From: Phycisphaerales bacterium
GTDB taxonomy: Bacteria; Planctomycetota; Phycisphaerae; Phycisphaerales; SM1A02
Length of the DNA: 64,000 nt
Assembly: GCA_029246705.1 (NCBI GenBank)
Contig: JAQWMQ010000024.1
Span: forward strand, 1-64,000
Reading direction: 5' to 3'
Shown here: positions 58,754 through 64,000 of the stretch, in pieces
Position numbering within the stretch: position 1 is the first letter of the stretch
Layout of the letters: every line of letters begins with the position of its first letter
Program-made: the position numbers and the translations under genes
The notes under the pieces: generated by a model
The model's input: the letters and a program-made list of their open reading frames with translations, nothing else
The model's database searches: none
What the model was told of the DNA's origin: nothing

Positions 58754-61363
58754 TCAATCGCGACGAGGGTCACTGCCGGAAGTGTCTCCTCCGGTGGCGA
58801 CGCCCTTCACGCCGAGGCGTCTCTGGAGATTTCGAGCCCCTTCACTCAGGGGTTCCGAGAGTTGCTCGAGTCGCTTTCGATCGAGTTCGTTGAAGTTCAC
58901 GTCGTTGTCATCCGGGTTGTCGACGACGATCGGCGTGACGAACACCACCAGTTCGCTGACCACCGAAGCCTCGGATTCGGAGGAGAACAGCAGGTCGAGA
59001 ATGGGGATGTCGCCCAGGATCGGAACCTTGCGCTTGGTGGTGCCTTCCGACTCGGTTCGAATCCCCGAGAGGACGATGGTCTGTCCGTTCTTGACGGTGA
59101 CCGTGGTGTTGGTCTGGCGACGCTTGATGGTCGGGTTGTCTCCTGGTGAAGCGGCGCCGGTGTTGTCGACGTTCGAAAGCAGGATCTCGATCTCCATCGC
59201 CACGTTCTTCTCGCGGGTGATCCGGGGACGGACGTTGACGCCGATGCCCACCGCGATCTGCTCGAAGCTCGAGACCACGTTGCCACCGGTTGCTCCACCT
59301 GACTCCGCAGCGGTCTGGAAGGGGACATCCTTGCCGTCGAAGAACTTGGCTTCCTTGTTGTCGGAAGTGAAGATGCGTGGTGACTGCAGGATGCGGGTGT
59401 TGGTGATCTGGTCCAGTGCCTGGAGAATCACGGTGGCGTCGACGCCGAAGTTGAGAATGCTGGTGCTGAAGGTGCTGCCGAACACCGGGTCGAGGATCGC
59501 CTCGAACATGCTGCTGTTGCTGCCGGCGCCATTGACCACCACCGCGTTGTTTCCGTTTGCGGGAGAGATGCCCTGGCCGAATCGCAGCCCGAACTCGAAT
59601 TCATCGCCGAGTTCGACCTCCGCGAGCACCGCGGTGATCATGACCTGGCGACCGGGTCGGTCGAGATCCTCGATGATGTCGATCACGGCCGCCTGGATCT
59701 CGGGCGTCGCCAGCACCAGGAGTGAGTTCTGGGAGGCGTTGGGAACCACTCTGGCCTTGCCGACGATCGCACTGACTTCGGCGGATTCGTCGGCGCCACC
59801 ACGGCTGGACTGCCACGGGAAGGTGATCTCGGATTGGTTGGTCGCTCCACCTCCAGTGGTGCCTCCGCCATCGGAACTGGCGACCGAGAAGTCGACTCCG
59901 GTGAGGCCTTCTTCGGGCGCGCTGATGCTGCTCGAGGATCCGGCCGACGCCAGCAAGGCATTGAGGATCTCAGCGACTTCGATGGCGCTGGCGTGCTTGA
60001 GTTCGATGTTGACCGGCATCCCGACGCTCAGGGGCTGGTCGATCCGTTGGATCATCTGGTCGAGCCACTCGAAGTTGCTGGGTGACTTGCTGATGACGAT
60101 CAGTCGGTTGGAATCGGGGTAGGCCTCGATTCGGAAGATGTTGGCGACGGCGACATCCGCACCACTTCCACCTGCGGAGGCATTGGTGCGCTGCTGGCCA
60201 CGGGCTCCGCCCGCACTGCCGCCGCCACCGCTTTCAAGCAGGGCGGAGAGCAGGTCCTTGACCTTGATCGGATCGGTGTAGAGCAGGTCGTAGATCCGGA
60301 AGATCTCACCTTCACGCGAAGGAGCGACGTCCCAGGCGGTGTCCAGGAGGACGGTGATCTCCTTGATGATGTCCGGTTCCGCTCGAACGGTGATCGAGTT
60401 GGTCGGTTCGAGCACCGTGACCGTCAACTGCTGGCTGGTTCCCACCTCGATAGCTGGCTGCTGGGTGTTTCGGGCGGGAGTCTGCTGTCTTCCACGCTGT
60501 TGGGAACCGCTGGTTCGTGATGACGTGGTCGTGGCCCGGGCAGCTCCACTCGGAGCGAAAAGCGTCTCGATGAGATCAGCGATGGTGTTGGCGTCGGCGT
60601 ACTTGAGCCGGAAGGTCTCCACCTTCACTGCGATGTACGGCTCGACGTCGAGGATCTCGATGAGGCGTCCGATTCGCTTGGCGTACCCGATGTCGCCTTC
60701 GACGATGATCTGGTTGGAATTCACGTCAACGGTCATCTCGACGTAGTCGGGACGGCTGCCTTCCAGGCGGTCGTAGATGTCCTGGGCGTTCGCTTCTATG
60801 ATCTGGAAGACCTTGATGACGATGTTGCCGTCATCCTCCATCGCTTCTACGTCGACCTTCGGTCCCAGCACGACGCCGGGTTGCAACGAACGAATGTCCG
60901 TGATCTGGTCGATCATGATCATCTCGTCGTTCTCGACCACGGCAAGGTCATTGAGCTTGAATGCCTGGAAGAGCAGTTCGATGGCACGTCGCTTCGGAAC
61001 CTTGGATTCCGACATCACGGTGATCTTCTTGGAGAGCAGTGCCTGCTCCTGAACCATGACCACCTTGCCGGTCCACTTGACGATGTATTCGATGATCTCG
61101 TCGACCGGCTGCTTCTGGAGATTCAGGTGGACCAGCTCCTCGCCTGCAGGAACCGGCTCGGCTTCGGGCAGTTCTTCCTCGGGAAGACCTTCGAGAACCT
61201 CGGGGTCTTCCTGGGGGGTTGTTGCCTCCTCGAGGACGGGCGCCGTGTCCGGCGCAGGATCAGTCTCGCCATCCTGAGCGATGAGCGCCGTCGATGCCAG
61301 ACTGAGCAGCAACACCAAGGTGAGTGCTGTCGTTTCGATCGGCCAACTGCGTCTCGTACTCAC
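58754..61363 (-). CDS. Outer-membrane secretin, PilQ/GspD family
   Basis: 869 residues. Forms the pore for pili or secreted proteins. Signal peptide (TLVLLLSLASTALIAQ). N0 domain and several N-domains (for example IEILDVEPYIAVKVETFRLKYADANTIADLIETLF, N1-like), separated by low-complexity Gly/Ser/Gln linkers. The C-terminal secretin core has VGIGVNVRPRITREKNVAMEIE, GQTIVLSGIRTESEGTTKRKVPILGDIPILDLLF and VVSELVVFVTPIVV. The repeated N1-like modules suit GspD; the neighbours suit a type IV pilus. GTG start 61363 has AAGGAG eight bases upstream. Confidence 0.93.
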   Translation of the reverse strand: MSTRRSWPIETTALTLVLLLSLASTALIAQDGETDPAPDTAPVLEEATTPQEDPEVLEGLPEEELPEAEPVPAGEELVHLNLQKQPVDEIIEYIVKWTGKVVMVQEQALLSKKITVMSESKVPKRRAIELLFQAFKLNDLAVVENDEMIMIDQITDIRSLQPGVVLGPKVDVEAMEDDGNIVIKVFQIIEANAQDIYDRLEGSRPDYVEMTVDVNSNQIIVEGDIGYAKRIGRLIEILDVEPYIAVKVETFRLKYADANTIADLIETLFAPSGAARATTTSSRTSGSQQRGRQQTPARNTQQPAIEVGTSQQLTVTVLEPTNSITVRAEPDIIKEITVLLDTAWDVAPSREGEIFRIYDLLYTDPIKVKDLLSALLESGGGGSAGGARGQQRTNASAGGSGADVAVANIFRIEAYPDSNRLIVISKSPSNFEWLDQMIQRIDQPLSVGMPVNIELKHASAIEVAEILNALLASAGSSSSISAPEEGLTGVDFSVASSDGGGTTGGGATNQSEITFPWQSSRGGADESAEVSAIVGKARVVPNASQNSLLVLATPEIQAAVIDIIEDLDRPGRQVMITAVLAEVELGDEFEFGLRFGQGISPANGNNAVVVNGAGSNSSMFEAILDPVFGSTFSTSILNFGVDATVILQALDQITNTRILQSPRIFTSDNKEAKFFDGKDVPFQTAAESGGATGGNVVSSFEQIAVGIGVNVRPRITREKNVAMEIEILLSNVDNTGAASPGDNPTIKRRQTNTTVTVKNGQTIVLSGIRTESEGTTKRKVPILGDIPILDLLFSSESEASVVSELVVFVTPIVVDNPDDNDVNFNELDRKRLEQLSEPLSEGARNLQRRLGVKGVATGGDTSGSDPRRD

Positions 61364-61430
61364 GATCCGAACTCCTTGCCGGCTATTGCCGTGCGTCCTT
61401 GGCTCTGTCGAGCCTGCTTAACGGTCAGAT

Positions 61431-61452
61431 TCTGGAAGTTCGAGATTCCAGA
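61431..61452. promoter_or_regulatory. Inverted repeat in the secretin leader region
   Basis: TCTGGAA (61431-61437) mirrors TTCCAGA (61446-61452) in the 160-base gap before the secretin start. TACTGTAC follows at 61458-61465. Possible operator or leader structure; no promoter stands out. Confidence 0.35.
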
Positions 61453-61500
61453 TTTTGTACTGTACCCGAGTCTCTTAACGCTCATTCGATGGCTTCATTG

Positions 61501-61523
61501 CCTGAACCCGGACAAGGTTCAGG
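61501..61523 (-). terminator. Hairpin directly after the PilP-position gene
   Basis: CCTGAACC (61501-61508) mirrors GGTTCAGG (61516-61523), directly after the stop codon at 61524 on the - strand. An 8-bp stem without a U-tract; it may separate the pilN-O-P block from the secretin. Confidence 0.45.
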
Positions 61524-62402
61524 TCAGTTGCCCCCCGCTGAGCTTCGAATGCGGGTTTCAAGTCGTTTGCGGTCGTCGCGGAGCCGTCCCTTTTCCGAAT
61601 CCGGGACGTCGGAAGCCCTCAGCACGGAATTGATCTTGGTCAGGGCACGGATGGCATCCATCCGTGACATCTCCTCCAGCGCTTCATCGGTCAGCGGAGC
61701 GGGGATTTCTGTCGGCTCATCGCTGCCGGATCGGTTCGATTGCGGGGGGCGCGGTTGCTCCGAGCGCCGGCTGGAGCTCTGCGGAGTCATCGAGCCCGGA
61801 GCAGGGGCCATTTCCAGTGAAAGCAGGTTCGAGGCGTTGCCATCCGCGAAAGGAGCCTCGTTGAAGTAGTCGGGCAGTTCCTCGGTGAAGAGGCTGAGTT
61901 CGAATTCGCCGCCCTGCCATTTGACCTGGACATCAAAGGGGCTTCGGATGGTGAGGACTTCGATGCCATCAGCATTCTCACCTTCGGGAATCCTCTTCCC
62001 GTTGTCGAAGAAGACGTCCGCTCCGAGAACACCGGTCATCTTCGGACCGCCGTAGGTGGTTGGAATTCTCGCTACGACGGGAGGTGTCGGTTCCGGTTCG
62101 CGCACCGGCGGTGGGTCACGCCGGGGTGGGGGCGGTGGTGCTGGCATCCGCGGGGCCCGTGGAATGTAGAACATCGAACGTCCCGTGAACCGGCTCTCCG
62201 ACTTGTCCAGAACTCGATTGTTCGCCAGCAGTCGACTGACCACGTCGGCATCCTCGGACTCGACGGACGGTTCCATCGCTGCGGAGAACAAGGTGGACAT
62301 GTTGCTGATCATGAAGGCCGAGATGATCAGGATGGCCAGCGCGCTCACGATGAACATGCCTGGAATCCTGACGCCGCTGGGAAGGTGGTCTTGCAGTCGC
62401 AT
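61524..62402 (-). CDS. Membrane-anchored pilus assembly protein in the PilP position
   Basis: 292 residues. One N-terminal membrane helix (VRIPGMFIVSALAILIISAFMIS), then a proline-rich spacer (RMPAPPPPPRRDPPP) and a small domain around TYGGPKMTGVLGADVFFDNGKRI that resembles the beta-sandwich of PilP/GspC-type proteins. The C-terminal third is Ser/Pro/Arg-rich, ending in a helical segment. It lies between PilO and the secretin, where PilP or GspC bridges the inner and outer membranes, so that role is inferred. ATG 62402 lies one base after the PilO stop. Confidence 0.65.
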   Translation of the reverse strand: MRLQDHLPSGVRIPGMFIVSALAILIISAFMISNMSTLFSAAMEPSVESEDADVVSRLLANNRVLDKSESRFTGRSMFYIPRAPRMPAPPPPPRRDPPPVREPEPTPPVVARIPTTYGGPKMTGVLGADVFFDNGKRIPEGENADGIEVLTIRSPFDVQVKWQGGEFELSLFTEELPDYFNEAPFADGNASNLLSLEMAPAPGSMTPQSSSRRSEQPRPPQSNRSGSDEPTEIPAPLTDEALEEMSRMDAIRALTKINSVLRASDVPDSEKGRLRDDRKRLETRIRSSAGGN

Positions 62403-62403
62403 G

Positions 62404-63060
62404 TCAGCCTCGTCCTCCGGCCTTGGATGCACTGAGCGCCCACGTCTCGATGGTGAGGGTCACGTTCACCAGTTTTCTGACTTCCTCCTGGCCATCCTCG
62501 TATCGGCGGATCTGGAGCCTGCTGATGGTGAAGACCTCGGGGTCCGCTTCAAGGTCCCTGATGATCGCGGTGGTCTTGTCCTGGTGGCAGTCGAATTCGA
62601 CCCGCAGGCCGATCTTCGTCAGTCGTCGACCCGGCCCCCTTGGTATCTCCGGGAGCTTGTTCGCTCCAAGGGAAGCCCCGGGAGACATGTCGATCTGTTC
62701 GTTCTCGGCTTCGTTCTCCGCGAGGACCCGGTCGACCGTCGCCTTGAGGTTGCGTTCGGCTTCCGTCGTCTCGAGATCGATGTGTGGCAGTCTGATGTTG
62801 CCGAGTGACATGACTCGATCACGGAATGCCGGCCTCAGATCGGACTTCGCGCTGCGGGCTCGATTCATGTTGTCGAGCAGTGAATCGGTCTGCTTGTTGT
62901 AGGAGTCCGCGGCCGTCCAGCCTTCAAGGATGGCCAGCATGAGAAGCGAGACGGCTCCGACGATCACGATGATGCGTGTCATCGTGGAAAAGCCCTGGTA
63001 CTGCATCCGGGCGCCGTCGAGCGCCTTGCGGGCCGGTTCGTATTGGGGCCAGTTCTTCAT
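62404..63060 (-). CDS. PilO-like pilus assembly protein
   Basis: 218 residues. Short cytoplasmic start, one membrane helix (IIVIVGAVSLLMLAILEGW, about 29-47), a coiled-coil (residues about 60-110) and a ferredoxin-like C-terminal domain, the layout of PilO/GspM. It pairs with PilN in the inner-membrane alignment complex. ATG 63060 overlaps the upstream stop by one base (TGATG). Confidence 0.7.
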   Translation of the reverse strand: MKNWPQYEPARKALDGARMQYQGFSTMTRIIVIVGAVSLLMLAILEGWTAADSYNKQTDSLLDNMNRARSAKSDLRPAFRDRVMSLGNIRLPHIDLETTEAERNLKATVDRVLAENEAENEQIDMSPGASLGANKLPEIPRGPGRRLTKIGLRVEFDCHQDKTTAIIRDLEADPEVFTISRLQIRRYEDGQEEVRKLVNVTLTIETWALSASKAGGRG

Positions 63061-64000
63061 CAGGATCCTCCTTCGGAGGGAATCGACTTGATGTGGTCGA
63101 GTATCCGATAGAGATCGGTGCGAAGTCTCTGCTTGGTCTCTTCGTCGAGATCGTCTCGAAGCTTGGCGCGTGCGACTCTTTCGAGAAGTTCCTTCGCTTC
63201 GGGGTTGGAGAGGGTTGCGAGCTCGGTGTCGGTGAAGGCTTCGGGTACCGGGGCCACCCCTCCGGAAGAGCTCACCGCTCCACTTGAATCACTTCGTCGC
63301 ACCGCGCTGCCCGACGAATTGCGGATGCTTCCCGATCGACTCGAGGATGAATTGTCCGAAGACCTTCGTGAACCGCTCGAGCCGCCACGAACCCCCGTCA
63401 ACGCTTCCCGACCGACGCCCGGGGGCGTCTGGCTCTCTTCGTTGTTCGCCGCTGCGATCTGCCGGGTGCTGCCTCTGCCGTTGGTGCTTGAAGAAGCATC
63501 TGCTCCGGGCGAGGTCGTCTCCTGCACGACCATGGTGGCACGCTCTTGTTCGACCGCCGGTGTGTCCGTGGAGGACTGCTGTTCTTGTACTTCTTCACCG
63601 GCGTCTTCCGCCGGGTTCTTGGCGGCCTCGAGTGCCGCAAGCTTGGCGTAGGCTTCGGCGTAGCGGATCTGCCCGTGGGTCGTCTCTCCGTAGTCCTCGC
63701 GGAATTCCCGGATGTACTTGAACGGCTGGAGCACCGGGAGCGAGATCGAGAAGTCGACCTTTCCGCCACTGTTGATCTGATCCTCGCTCAGGTCCCACGG
63801 TCCGAAGATCCCCGCCTTGTCCAGACGGATGGTCATCTCGGTGATCAGTTCCTTGGGGTTGAGCCCGCCATAGGAGCCAGCCGAGCCTCGGAGGATGATG
63901 GCATCACCCTCGTTGATCGTGATCTGGTCGGCATCGATTCCCAGTGGAAGGCAGTTGGCAAGATCACCAAGCACCTTGGTCATCGGCCATGATTTCGAGG
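63060..64000 (-). CDS. PilN-like pilus assembly protein (5' end cut by window edge)
   Basis: At least 312 codons, open to the right edge. The visible start, LGDLANCLPLGIDADQITINEGDAIILRGSAGS, resembles the periplasmic end of PilN (fimbrial assembly family), which normally follows a membrane helix that lies outside the window. A long low-complexity Ser/Arg-rich linker follows (about 190-235 of the visible part), then a short helical end (LRDDLDEETKQRLRTDLYRIL). Directly upstream of the PilO-like gene. The linker is unusual for PilN. Confidence 0.65.
   Translation of the reverse strand, partial: SKSWPMTKVLGDLANCLPLGIDADQITINEGDAIILRGSAGSYGGLNPKELITEMTIRLDKAGIFGPWDLSEDQINSGGKVDFSISLPVLQPFKYIREFREDYGETTHGQIRYAEAYAKLAALEAAKNPAEDAGEEVQEQQSSTDTPAVEQERATMVVQETTSPGADASSSTNGRGSTRQIAAANNEESQTPPGVGREALTGVRGGSSGSRRSSDNSSSSRSGSIRNSSGSAVRRSDSSGAVSSSGGVAPVPEAFTDTELATLSNPEAKELLERVARAKLRDDLDEETKQRLRTDLYRILDHIKSIPSEGGS

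Noticed and set aside
57401-58780. Secretin and neighbouring lipoprotein both end in DPRRD
   Set aside because: The codons differ between the two ends, so this is not a duplicated DNA segment, and five residues are too few to claim a shared tag.

Overview
The window looks like a piece of a planctomycete chromosome, most likely class Phycisphaerae. I infer this from high GC, secreted beta-helix proteins ending in a dockerin-like repeat pair with an LLGxWG signature, large LamG and PQQ-propeller secreted proteins, several Hanks-type kinases with C-terminal TPR arms, and a eukaryote-type UDP-sugar pyrophosphorylase. Housekeeping and accessory genes alternate. There are no rRNA or tRNA genes, no CRISPR arrays and no insertion sequences that I can see. 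Gene density is very high: no gene-free stretch exceeds 300 bases, and the longest is the 282 bases upstream of pilT. Many neighbours overlap by 1 or 4 bases (ATGA, GTGA, TTGA, TGATG). A striking number of genes have a -10-like hexamer only 6 to 8 bases before the start codon and so look leaderless.

1-27.5 kb is a signalling and cell-surface region. It begins with acetyl-CoA synthetase (truncated at the window edge). Divergent to it is an FHA domain fused to an ECF-like sigma factor. Then follow, on the + strand, a beta-helix/dockerin-like protein, a membrane Ser/Thr kinase, a second beta-helix/FG-GAP/dockerin-like protein and an asparagine-synthase-like protein. Next on the - strand are two small membrane proteins overlapping an SDR without its catalytic tyrosine, a Gfo/Idh/MocA oxidoreductase and a metzincin lipoprotein split by a frameshift. 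A second kinase with about eight TPRs is divergent to the protease. A 1315-residue LamG/PQQ secreted protein is divergent to a third, non-RD kinase. The FHA-sigma protein beside three kinases suggests a phosphothreonine-to-transcription route (inference).

27.5-46.2 kb is mostly core metabolism: alaS, a formyltransferase-like gene, tpiA, secG, yicC, a secreted PDZ protein, a short adenylate kinase, recJ, a UAP1-type pyrophosphorylase overlapping a PhoU-like gene, pdxJ, dapA overlapping a Nudix gene, a phosphoglucosamine-mutase-type gene, a PTPS-III-like pterin enzyme (ExxHGH motif) and ppk1.

46.2-64 kb is a type IV pilus / type II secretion-like region, mostly on the - strand. From the right edge it reads: PilN-like (truncated), PilO-like, a PilP-position membrane protein, the PilQ/GspD secretin and a propeller lipoprotein. 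It is interrupted by a 1420-residue PQQ protein (+ strand) and a small lipoprotein, then resumes with pilT, pilC/gspF, a PilV-like prepilin, an unusually large PilX-like protein with EF-hand-like loops, and a PilW/GspJ-like prepilin. The assembly ATPase (PilB/GspE), PilM and a major pilin are not in the window.
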